A DNA stretch of 64,000 nt from Nostoc sp. B(2019) (GTDB taxonomy: Bacteria > Cyanobacteriota > Cyanobacteriia > Cyanobacteriales > Nostocaceae). The translations under genes and the position numbers were made by a program. Of the stretch, positions 50,307 to 58,300 are shown piece after piece. The stretch is taken from contig NZ_WVID01000027.1 of assembly GCF_010091925.1 (NCBI RefSeq), positions 1-64,000 on the forward strand. The letters are read 5' to 3'. The notes below the pieces were generated by a model. It made no database searches. It saw only the letters and a program-made list of their open reading frames with translations, and had not been told where the DNA came from. Numbering within the stretch: the first letter of the stretch is position 1; the number at the start of each line of letters is the position of its first letter.

Positions 50307-51311
50307 ATGTCTAAGAGTTTACTAGAACAATTGCGGACAATGACTGTTGTGGTCGCGGATACAGGAGATATTCAGGCCATTGAGAAGTTCAAACCCCAAG
50401 ACGCTACCACCAATCCCTCTCTGATTACTGCTGCGGCACAGATGCCGGAATATCAGGAAATTGTCGATCAAACTTTACTCCAGGCAAAGAAAGATGCTGG
50501 AGCCGGAACCACTCAAGCACAAGTGGTTTCTCTGGCTTTTGACCGTCTAGCTGTTGCCTTTGGATTGAAGATTTTGCAAATCATCCCTGGTCGGGTGTCT
50601 ACAGAAGTGGATGCTCGCTTGTCCTACGATACAGAAGCTACCCTTACCAAGGCAAGGGAGTTAATTGCCCAATATAAAGCAGCTGGAGTTTCCCGCGATC
50701 GCGTACTCATTAAAATTGCCTCCACCTGGGAAGGCATTCGCGCTGCGGAAATTCTGGAAAAAGAAGGTATTCACTGTAACCTTACCTTGTTGTTTGGCTT
50801 GCACCAAGCGATCGCTTGCGCTGAAGCTGGGATCACGCTGATTTCTCCTTTTGTCGGGCGGATTCTCGACTGGTACAAGAAAGATACCGGACGCGATAGT
50901 TACCCAGCAGCCGAAGATCCAGGTGTATTGTCTGTCACCACAATCTACAACTACTACAAGAAATTCGGTTATAAAACCGAAGTTATGGGAGCTAGCTTCC
51001 GCAACATTGGCGAAATTACCGAACTCGCAGGTTGTGACTTGCTAACCATTTCTCCATCGCTTTTAGCTGAATTGCAGGCAACAATTGGCGAACTACCACG
51101 CAAACTCGATCCTGCCAAAGTAGCAAATTTGTCAATTGAAAAAATATCCATCGACAAAGCTACTTTTGATAAGATGCACACTGCTGATCGCATGGCATCT
51201 GACAAACTTGCAGAGGGTATTAAAGGGTTTACCAAGGCGTTGGAAGACTTAGAAAAACTTCTTGCAGAGAGACTGTCTCGCCTTGAAGGAGAAGTAGTAG
51301 TAAGCCATTAA
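50307..51311 (+). CDS. tal: Transaldolase (TalB type)
   Basis: A 334-residue transaldolase of the pentose-phosphate pathway. It has [28 protein letters not shown] at the N-terminus, the catalytic Schiff-base Lys in [17 protein letters not shown] near residue 135, and [14 protein letters not shown] near 186. The length matches TalB, and there is no fused glucose-6-phosphate isomerase. A GGAGG ribosome site precedes the ATG. It lies 148 bp after pyk on the same strand. Confidence 0.96.
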   Translation: MSKSLLEQLRTMTVVVADTGDIQAIEKFKPQDATTNPSLITAAAQMPEYQEIVDQTLLQAKKDAGAGTTQAQVVSLAFDRLAVAFGLKILQIIPGRVSTEVDARLSYDTEATLTKARELIAQYKAAGVSRDRVLIKIASTWEGIRAAEILEKEGIHCNLTLLFGLHQAIACAEAGITLISPFVGRILDWYKKDTGRDSYPAAEDPGVLSVTTIYNYYKKFGYKTEVMGASFRNIGEITELAGCDLLTISPSLLAELQATIGELPRKLDPAKVANLSIEKISIDKATFDKMHTADRMASDKLAEGIKGFTKALEDLEKLLAERLSRLEGEVVVSH

Positions 51312-51392
51312 GACTGGATGGCGATCATCATTAGTTGGTGGTTAGTGGTCGTTCCACTAACTACTAGCTATTTGTACTTGCCTCAAATGCCA

Positions 51393-51755
51393 TCAATTTA
51401 GCCTGATGTAAATTGGTCGTCTATATTGCGATCGCCTGTACTGCGATCGTCTGTATTGTGGGCGTCTATAGATTGGTCGTCTATACTGCGATCGCCTGTA
51501 CCGGGAACGTCTATAAACTGGTCGTCTATAAACTCGGCGTCTATACTGTGAGCGTCTATAGCCTCGTCGTCCATTACGCCTTTGAGCAATTAAAACTTCT
51601 TCAGTGTTACCTCCAACTAAGTTAGTTTCTGCCACATTACTCTGTTCATTGAGATCATTACTTAGAGAAGTATCTTTCGCTTCAGCAAATGAAGCCGGAT
51701 ACCCGAAAGCAAATAGCAAGATCACAATTGAGGACAGCTTCCTGAAACCTTTCAT
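51393..51755 (-). CDS. Secreted Arg/Tyr-rich protein with (YRRxx)n repeats
   Basis: A 120-residue protein. Residues 1-25 are a signal peptide (MKGFRKLSSIVILLFAFGYPASFAEA). A polar linker follows, then eleven consecutive pentapeptides of the form YRRxx (such as YRRSQ, YRRPV, YRRPI) from about residue 65 to the end; the last is degenerate. The DNA shows matching 15-bp repeats. The mature tail is extremely basic. A similar protein with the same signal peptide is encoded at 52342. It could bind acidic polysaccharide, lipopolysaccharide or nucleic acid outside the cell. No known family was recognised. Confidence 0.7.
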   Translation of the reverse strand: MKGFRKLSSIVILLFAFGYPASFAEAKDTSLSNDLNEQSNVAETNLVGGNTEEVLIAQRRNGRRGYRRSQYRRRVYRRPVYRRSRYRRSQYRRPIYRRPQYRRSQYRRSQYRRPIYIRLN

Positions 51756-52341
51756 GTTTTTGCTTCTACTAAATTTAGGTAATAAGTTTATTAAACACCT
51801 TTAAATCAAAGAATTACAGATTAGACACTTTTTTTTTACATTAATTGAGGTGTGATAAATCAGAAAAATCTCTGTGTAATTATCTATTAGTGAGACTAAA
51901 ATTTTGTATAAAAGCTCGCATATTTTCTGTATTATGAAACTAAAAAATTTTCACATATCCTTTATTGTTAGTGCATTAGCCTCGATACTATCGTTTGTAT
52001 TTTTTGATCAGTAGCACAGCAATTTGGTTAACAAAAAAAATTAAAGATTCTTATATCAATTGACACATAAAAAGTAAATTATGATCAAATTAGCTAGAGT
52101 ATATTGCAGATAATTGACAACTGCCATAAAGCATAGTTTTAATGCACAGTAGCACTAACTTTAGAAATAACTGGGCGATTCTAAAAAAGAGGGGTAAAGG
52201 TTAAAGGGATGATTTAGGTCGCCCACTGTCCTCAAAAAGCTTTTTACCCTTCCCCCTGCCCCTTTCCCCCTTACCCTTCTTCATAAATCGCTCAGGACTT
52301 ACGCGCCAAGGCTGAATAAAATTTGAGTTAAGCATCAATTA
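51756..52341. other. AT-rich spacer between the two Arg/Tyr-rich genes
   Basis: This is 586 bp, very AT-rich near 51830-52130, with no gene. A pyrimidine-rich run of degenerate heptamers (CCCTTCC, CCCTTTC, CCCTTAC) lies at 52248-52280, and a single MITE-type end (AGGACTTACGC) at about 52292. Confidence 0.6.
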
Positions 52342-52704
52342 TTAAAACCGCTGCCACTCATACATTAATCTTCCACGACGATCGCGCACAAGTTCCCATT
52401 GTCCACGACGGTAGTATTGTCCAGAATAACGTCCAGAACGATAGCGTCTTCGATAATAATGTCGTCCATTCCGTTGCCTTCCATAGTAATGTCGTCGATT
52501 CCGCCGTTTATAATGATGTCGTCGAGTCCGTCGTTGAGTTAGTAAAAGCTCGCCAGTTGTGCCTTCAACTAAATTTGTTTCTGACTCATTATGCTCACTA
52601 GGAACATTATTCAGACTACTATCTTTGGCTTGAGCCAAAGTAGGCGGATAGATAAAGGCTAATAGTAGCAACACGATTGAGGATAGCTTCTTGAAACCTT
52701 TCAC
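52342..52704 (-). CDS. Secreted Arg/Tyr/His-rich protein, paralogue of 51393
   Basis: A 120-residue protein with a signal peptide (MKGFKKLSSIVLLLLAFIYPPTLAQA) nearly the same as that of the protein at 51393, and a shared linker (ETNLVEGTTGELLLTQRR). The mature tail is Arg/Tyr/His-rich (RRHHYKRRNRRHYYGRQ, YYRRRYRSGRYSGQYYRRG) but not a strict pentapeptide array. It ends with a more ordered segment (QWELVRDRRGRLMYEW). The identical length and shared ends indicate tandem duplication followed by repeat divergence. Function unknown. Confidence 0.72.
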   Translation of the reverse strand: MKGFKKLSSIVLLLLAFIYPPTLAQAKDSSLNNVPSEHNESETNLVEGTTGELLLTQRRTRRHHYKRRNRRHYYGRQRNGRHYYRRRYRSGRYSGQYYRRGQWELVRDRRGRLMYEWQRF

Positions 52705-52802
52705 GTTTTTGCTTTTCCTAGGCTATTGGTAATAAGTTTATTAATTACTTGAAACTAGCAATTATGTAGTTCAGAGTTCACAAACGTAAGTGATGCAAAA
52801 GT

Positions 52803-54020
52803 ATGAAAGTACTCATATTGAATGCCGGATCAAGCAGTCAAAAAAGCTGTCTGTATGAAATCACAGATGAAGCTCTCCCCAACCAAGCACTCCAACCTCT
52901 TTGGCAAGGAAAAGTTAACTGGACTCAAGACCGGGGTGTGGCAGAAATTGAAGTGAAGACGGCGACGGGTGAAACGCTGCAAGAATCAATCTATGGCGAT
53001 TCCCGACAGGCACACGTTGCCTATATGCTCTATACCCTCAGTCGCGGCGCTACCAAAGTGATTGGTCAGTTGTCGGAAATCGATGTAGTGGGGCATCGTG
53101 TGGTACATGGCGGGCAAGATTACCGGAATAGTGTGGTAATTACTGAGGATGTCAAAAAGGCGATCGCTCGTCTTTCTAATCTGGCTCCAGCACATAATCC
53201 AGCCGCTTTGGAAGGCATAGAAGCCATTGAGAAAAGCTTGGGAGATGTCACCCAAGTTGCAGTATTTGATACCGGATTCCATGCCACTTTACCGGAGGCA
53301 GCAGCAATCTACCCCGGCCCTTATGAGTGGATAGAGCAAGGAATCCGTCGCTACGGGTTTCACGGTATTAGCCACCAATATTGTTCTCAACGTGCTGCCC
53401 ATATTCTCGGTCGAGATTTAGCATCTCTGCGGATAATCACCTGTCATCTGGGCAACGGCTGCTCTTTGGCAGCGATTAAAAACGGTCGCAGTATTGATAC
53501 TACTATGGGGTTCACGCCCTTGGATGGATTGATGATGGGTAGTCGTTCCGGTTCTCTTGATCCGGGGATTCTAATTTATTTATTGCGGCAATCCAATTAC
53601 TCAGCCGAAAGATTAGATTATGTGCTAAATAAAGCTTCAGGACTACGAGGAATTTCGGGGGTGTCGAGTGATTTACCCCAAGTGATTGATGCGATCGCTC
53701 AAGGTAACTACCGCGCCCAACTAGCATGGGATATCTACGTACATCGGTTGCGGGCTGGGATCGGTGCAATGCTTGCTAGTCTTGGGGGATTAGATGCTTT
53801 GGTGTTTACCGCTGGTGTAGGTGAACACTCTGCGGGAATTCGCCAAGCCGCCTGTGAAGCCTTTGGATTTTTGGGGCTAAAACTTGACCCGGAGAAAAAT
53901 CAGCAGCAGCCTGTTGATGAAGATATTGCTACCTCTGACTCAGCAGTACGAGTATTAGCGATTCATACTCAAGAAGACTGGGCGATCGCTCAACAATGTT
54001 GGCAACTTTTGAAAAAGTAA
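52803..54020 (+). CDS. ackA: Acetate kinase
   Basis: A 405-residue ASKHA-fold kinase interconverting acetyl-phosphate plus ADP and acetate plus ATP. It has LILNAGSSSQKSCLYE at the start, VVGHRVVHGGQDY near residue 95, AVFDTGFHATLPEAA near 155, YGFHGISHQYCSQRA near 183, ITCHLGNGCSLAAIKNGRSIDTTMGFTPLDGLMMGSRSG and FTAGVGEHSAGIR near 335. It pairs functionally with phosphoketolase at 39 kb, and phosphotransacetylase is not in the window. The promoter region overlaps that of the divergent secreted-protein gene. Confidence 0.96.
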   Translation: MKVLILNAGSSSQKSCLYEITDEALPNQALQPLWQGKVNWTQDRGVAEIEVKTATGETLQESIYGDSRQAHVAYMLYTLSRGATKVIGQLSEIDVVGHRVVHGGQDYRNSVVITEDVKKAIARLSNLAPAHNPAALEGIEAIEKSLGDVTQVAVFDTGFHATLPEAAAIYPGPYEWIEQGIRRYGFHGISHQYCSQRAAHILGRDLASLRIITCHLGNGCSLAAIKNGRSIDTTMGFTPLDGLMMGSRSGSLDPGILIYLLRQSNYSAERLDYVLNKASGLRGISGVSSDLPQVIDAIAQGNYRAQLAWDIYVHRLRAGIGAMLASLGGLDALVFTAGVGEHSAGIRQAACEAFGFLGLKLDPEKNQQQPVDEDIATSDSAVRVLAIHTQEDWAIAQQCWQLLKK

Positions 54021-54071
54021 AAGCCTAAAATACTAAGGGTATTGTCATTCAAAAAAGTTGTTTAAAAATAC

Positions 54072-55022
54072 TTATGAAGACAGTACCCAACGTATAATAC
54101 GTTTACCAAGTTGCGACAGTATAAAGCTAAAAACACGTTCCAATAACGGCCCCAAAAGCGATAAAAAAAGCAACAATAAGAAATCAGTATAATCAAGATA
54201 ATTAAGAAAAATACTAGGCGTGAGACAAGTTACTACCCATACAAGCCAATTTAGATATTTAGAGTTGATAGAAGTTCGTCTTTGAAATTGATTAACAAGC
54301 AAGTAGCGGATAGTAGCAAATACTATAAATATTCCTAGCCAGGCAAATATTGATAAAGGAACTCCAACTTGTTTTACTAAATGTAATTTCCAGGCTAAAA
54401 AACCCGCCGGAAAGAGCGAAGCTAGCTCCCAAGTTAACAAACTTAAGTTATTCCGCAGGTAACTTAGTAATTGTTCAGTGAGCCAGTAATGAGCAGAAAC
54501 AATTGTCGAGCAGTTGGAATTTTGCAGAACATCCCGCCGAATTTTGTGAAATATATCACCGTTAAAAATAATAGTGCTTTGCAAAACAATATCTTGGTCT
54601 TTATAATCAATTGCAGCTGATATAGCTGGCCTGTAGTAAGAATTAAAGGTGAGTCCAGACTGTAAGGTTGTTTTATCCTGTAAAGATTTACTCAAAAATA
54701 ATCTTAGAAGCTTGACTATAAAAATAATATTAAAAGTTCTAACCTGTTTCCTGACAATTTCTGGTTCTCTACCTTGCACATCAAGATGATTGCTAAAGCT
54801 AGCACAGTACCAAAGAGGAACTAGCAAGCTTGGCGGAATATACAAAGAAGTACCTGTTTTTTGCGCTAGCTGAATCTGTTCTACAACTGTCTCATTTAAG
54901 TAAAAACTATACTGTGCTTGTTCAATTTTTAGCTCAAAAGAAGTACCTTGAGCGATTTCTACAGAAGAAGAAACTATAACATCAGCTTGATTATCTAGAT
55001 GTGTGCTGTTGGCGTTTATCAT
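54072..55022 (-). CDS. Unrecognised protein with C-terminal membrane domain
   Basis: A 316-residue protein. The first 190 residues are soluble and mixed alpha/beta (SFELKIEQAQYSFYLNETVVEQI, IPPSLLVPLWYCASFSNHLD, a helix FIVKLLRLFLSKSL, then DYKDQDIVLQSTIIFNGDIFHKIRRD). Residues about 200-310 hold four likely membrane helices (LFPAGFLAWKLHLV, SIFAWLGIFIVFATIRYLLV, WLVWVVTCLTPSIFL, FLLLLFLSLLGPLLERVFSFIL). Its start overlaps the stop of the upstream gene by 4 nt (ATGA), showing translational coupling. No family was recognised; it may be the membrane part of a two- or three-protein complex. Confidence 0.65.
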   Translation of the reverse strand: MINANSTHLDNQADVIVSSSVEIAQGTSFELKIEQAQYSFYLNETVVEQIQLAQKTGTSLYIPPSLLVPLWYCASFSNHLDVQGREPEIVRKQVRTFNIIFIVKLLRLFLSKSLQDKTTLQSGLTFNSYYRPAISAAIDYKDQDIVLQSTIIFNGDIFHKIRRDVLQNSNCSTIVSAHYWLTEQLLSYLRNNLSLLTWELASLFPAGFLAWKLHLVKQVGVPLSIFAWLGIFIVFATIRYLLVNQFQRRTSINSKYLNWLVWVVTCLTPSIFLNYLDYTDFLLLLFLSLLGPLLERVFSFILSQLGKRIIRWVLSS

Positions 55023-55891
55023 CGAGCTATATTGGCAATACCCTTTACCAAATTAATCAGAAAATCCAATGTTCCACGCCACTGTTTCTCTCCAGCAATT
55101 ACTCCTTCTTTATGTATTTGAATGATCAAATCTTTTGTTTCTTCATCTTCATCAAATAGTTGTTTATGATAACGGCTAATAATATCCCCATCTAATTGCA
55201 TAACTGTTTGGGCATAAATAATATCAATTTTGGTACTTTTAATATCACCACTATCAAGTGCAGCTTTCAGTTCCGAAATTTTCCGAAGGCTGCGGAGAAA
55301 TTCATCATGATTAAAAAGTTTGCGAATTTCTGTACAATTTTTGATCCAATTTTCTTGATGATTTTTCTCTATTTCATCTGGAGATTTATTATTCTTATCT
55401 TTTTTATCCATAACAGGAGACGGAGGCGGAAGTATAGGCTCAGCTAGACTTACGTACTTTTCATCACTTTCAACTATCTCCCCTTTAGTTGCCTTCAAAT
55501 ACTCAAGGCGTTCCTGATATCTTCTTACTCTGTCATCCTGCGGGTTATAAAACTCTGAATCCTTATCAAGATAGTTATCGATAAGAATGTAAAAATACTC
55601 TCTTTCAAGTTGTTCAAAGAGACTTTTATAACGTTTGCGTAAGTTTTGACCTTGAAGACCTTCTTCGGGAATATCTTTTATATCAAAATAGTCTTTGTCA
55701 TTTATGGAGTAAATTTCTTGATATGCCTTCCAAGCATTAAACTTTGCACCCGTAATTTGATCCACAACCATTGTATTCACTTCTAAGGCTGTGATGTCAT
55801 CGAGTAGCGTTCGTACAGACTTTACTAAGTTGTCTAATAATTCTTGAGCTTGAGCTTGAGTCTTATTAACTTTATTAACCTTATTAACCAT
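55019..55891 (-). CDS. Unrecognised helical protein coupled to a membrane partner
   Basis: A 290-residue, strongly charged, mainly helical protein. The N-terminus is Lys/Asn-rich (MVNKVNKVNKTQAQAQ). Residues about 20-110 (SVRTLLDDITALEVNTMVVD, KFNAWKAYQEIYSIND, RYKSLFEQLEREYFYILID) look like a conserved domain. Residues about 150-180 are a Pro/Lys-rich linker (EPILPPPSPVMDKK). The C-terminus has an amphipathic helix (TLDFLINLVKGIANIAR). The LEVNTMV motif resembles LEITTWV in the neighbouring protein at 56026. It overlaps the downstream membrane gene by 4 nt. Function unknown. Confidence 0.65.
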   Translation of the reverse strand: MVNKVNKVNKTQAQAQELLDNLVKSVRTLLDDITALEVNTMVVDQITGAKFNAWKAYQEIYSINDKDYFDIKDIPEEGLQGQNLRKRYKSLFEQLEREYFYILIDNYLDKDSEFYNPQDDRVRRYQERLEYLKATKGEIVESDEKYVSLAEPILPPPSPVMDKKDKNNKSPDEIEKNHQENWIKNCTEIRKLFNHDEFLRSLRKISELKAALDSGDIKSTKIDIIYAQTVMQLDGDIISRYHKQLFDEDEETKDLIIQIHKEGVIAGEKQWRGTLDFLINLVKGIANIAR

Positions 55892-56025
55892 AGTGATATG
55901 CCCTTAATTTCTGACTAATTTGGTTGTAGTACTATGTTTAATTTAAAAACATACGCCAACTAACCTCTAGCTAGGCTACTTTTGCTATAGGTGGTTTAGT
56001 TTGAATTTAATTAACTGAAGAAGGC

Positions 56026-56526
56026 TTAAGATTTATTAAGTGTGGATTGTTGTGAACTTTTACGAGATTTGAGAACTTCTATCAGAATTTCATACAACTT
56101 CTGTACACTTTCTATATTCTTTTTAATGATCTCTCGACTTTCTTTAACTTGACTTAAATGAAATTCACGAAGTTCTGTATAGGGGCCAGTACCAATAAAT
56201 TGACTACCAACTTCATTTGTGATAGTGCCATCAATTAGATTAATCACGGTATACATACGATTACCTGGTTTGGCTATTTCTTGCTCATTTGGTGGTTCGT
56301 TGTCTAACTGATTAGATGGCTCTGGAACCCAAGTAGTAATTTCTAACTCGATAACATCAACTATGGCTATTTTGATAGCATCAATAGCATCCTCAACATT
56401 AAATCCTTTTTTATCATTGATTTTCTCTTTGAATTTCAAACTTGCTTTGCTAGCTTGACCGTTATATTCCTTGTTTTCGCTAGCTTGACCATTACTTTCC
56501 GTGTTTTCCCTAACAGTATTTACCAT
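56026..56526 (-). CDS. Unrecognised protein related to the 55019 gene product
   Basis: A 166-residue protein. The N-terminus contains two NGQAS repeats (SNGQASENKEYNGQASKAS) matched by a DNA direct repeat (GCTAGCTTGACC). The helix VEDAIDAIKIAIVDVIELEITTWV lines up with the ITALEVNTMV region of the protein at 55019. A strand region (MYTVINLIDGTITNEVGSQF) and a long C-terminal helix (SQVKESREIIKKNIESVQKLYEILIEVL) follow. It is on the same strand, 134 bp upstream of the coupled pair, and likely part of the same set. Function unknown. Confidence 0.62.
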   Translation of the reverse strand: MVNTVRENTESNGQASENKEYNGQASKASLKFKEKINDKKGFNVEDAIDAIKIAIVDVIELEITTWVPEPSNQLDNEPPNEQEIAKPGNRMYTVINLIDGTITNEVGSQFIGTGPYTELREFHLSQVKESREIIKKNIESVQKLYEILIEVLKSRKSSQQSTLNKS

Positions 56527-56947
56527 GAGATTTTGAAGGTGATAGGTTTGAATAAGAACAAAATCTTATTTTAGATGATGTTGAAAGTTATACTGGCTTT
56601 ACTTAATAAAAGTAAGTAAAGTTTAAACAACTTAATGATTAAGAAGTATTTTAAAGCTCAGTACAGTTAAGAACTCTAAGAGCTAATGCAGACAAGGGAA
56701 GGTGAAGCATATCCTAAAGTAATTTAAATTATTAGTAAAATATGCTACTTGCTATTAAGGGCGGCGATATTGCATTGTTTAATTTTATAAGGAAGGCTAG
56801 CTGAGAACCCCGGACGAACAGGCGCATAGCGCCGTATTCCGTGCTTGCTACATCTCTGTGTCTACAGCCCCAACCTACTAGCTACAAATTGATTGCATTA
56901 AAGCATTAAAATAGCCACGCTACTAAATTTTACTAATCGCTAAATAA
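56527..56947. other. Spacer between divergent genes
   Basis: This 421-bp AT-rich region separates the minus-strand unknown set from the plus-strand fghA gene, so it holds both promoters. A GC-rich patch (GGCGCATAGCGCCG, a short palindrome) lies at about 56821-56834. Nothing else was recognised. Confidence 0.5.
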
Positions 56948-57814
56948 ATGACTAATCTTAACCTCATTTCTGAGTATAAAAGCTTCGGTGGCGAAGTTGG
57001 CTTTTACAGTCATCTCTCTTCAACCTGTAACGGTGAAATGCGCTTTGCTGTCTATCAACCACCCCAAGCAACTCAACAGTCAATACCAGTTCTATATTTT
57101 CTTTCTGGTTTAACTTGCACTGAAGAAAATTTTATGGCGAAGGCGGGGGCGCAACGCTTGGCGGCTGAGTACGGCTTGATGCTGGTTGCGCCAGATACTA
57201 GCCCGCGTAACACGGGTATTGCTGGTGAAGATGATGATTGGGACTTTGGTACAGGTGCAGGCTTTTATGTTGATGCTACAGAAGAACCGTGGCGATCGCA
57301 CTACCAAATGTATAGTTATATTGTCCACGAATTACCTGCTTTAATTGCTGCAAACTTCCCAGCGCAACCGGACAAACAAAGTATTTTCGGTCATTCAATG
57401 GGGGGACATGGGGCGTTAGTTTGTGCAATGAGAAACCCCAAGCTATACAAATCAGTATCAGCCTTTTCTCCTATCACTGCACCCATGCGTTGTCCTTGGG
57501 GACAAAAAGCATTCAGTGGTTATCTTGGCAGTAATCAAGAAAGCTGGAGAGCCTATGATGCCAGTGAATTGGTTAAGCAACTAGGTTATCACAGTCCAAT
57601 TCTTGTTGATCAAGGGACTGCTGATAAGTTTTTAACTGAGCAATTAATGCCAGAGGTATTTGTACAAGCTTGTGTAGATGTTAATCAACCGCTTAACTTA
57701 CGTTACCAAGAAGGCTACGACCACAGTTATTATTTCATCGCTAGTTTTATTGAAGATCATATCCGCCATCATGCGATCGCTTTAGGAGTTACCGAAACAA
57801 TGCTAAGCAATTAG
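56948..57814 (+). CDS. S-formylglutathione hydrolase
   Basis: A 288-residue esterase-D-type alpha/beta hydrolase that cleaves S-formylglutathione to formate and glutathione. It has [32 protein letters not shown] near residues 50-68, the nucleophile elbow [15 protein letters not shown] near 148-162, Asp in [13 protein letters not shown], and the catalytic His in [15 protein letters not shown] near residue 264. The length is normal. The preceding pathway enzyme is at 33.4 kb, so both glutathione steps of formaldehyde removal are encoded in this window but not side by side. Confidence 0.94.
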   Translation: MTNLNLISEYKSFGGEVGFYSHLSSTCNGEMRFAVYQPPQATQQSIPVLYFLSGLTCTEENFMAKAGAQRLAAEYGLMLVAPDTSPRNTGIAGEDDDWDFGTGAGFYVDATEEPWRSHYQMYSYIVHELPALIAANFPAQPDKQSIFGHSMGGHGALVCAMRNPKLYKSVSAFSPITAPMRCPWGQKAFSGYLGSNQESWRAYDASELVKQLGYHSPILVDQGTADKFLTEQLMPEVFVQACVDVNQPLNLRYQEGYDHSYYFIASFIEDHIRHHAIALGVTETMLSN

Positions 57815-58300
57815 TACCTTTGCGCCTTTGTCTTGGAAAGTTCTGATGCCTGCGGCGGGCTGCGCCAACGGAGGAAACCTCCGCTCAGACTTTCCGCTGC
57901 GCCTTTGCGTGAGCTTTTTAACGAACCGCAGAGGCACAGAGGACACAGAGGAAGAAAGGAGAGGGTAATCTTTTACCAAGTCAGAACTGACTTATAGCAA
58001 GACCTATGCATAATCTTGTCTGCTTGGTGCTAACTATTAAATAAATATTAACAACAAAATAAATAATTTAAATTAATGTCAACGAATTTGATATAAAACA
58101 ATCTCAAACTTGTCTAGAAAGCAGTGATAATTAGAAGACAAAAACGATAAGAGCCATTATCTTGAATAAGGTTTGATGTCGATAAACTGCTCGACTTCAG
58201 GGGAGAGTTCATAAATGAAAACTCCGGCGTTGTAAACCTGAAGAAAAATTGATTGGGAGCAGAATAGAGAGAAAGTTAAGAGAGAGGACGTAGATTTAGT
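57815..58300. other. Spacer upstream of glgP with a repeat fragment
   Basis: A GC-rich repeat (CTGCGGCGGGCTGCGCCAAC and GGAGGAAACCTCCGC, a short palindrome) lies at about 57848-57885. The rest is AT-rich and should contain the glgP promoter. No ORF was found. Confidence 0.55.

Noticed and set aside
51413-51625. Antisense frame rich in VYxxxVYxxx opposite the YRRxx gene
   Set aside because: It is the reverse of the 15-bp repeats. The minus-strand frame has a signal peptide and a paralogue, so it is the real gene.
52292-52303. AGGACTTACGC as one end of another MITE
   Set aside because: No matching inverted end was found within a few hundred bases, so no element can be defined.
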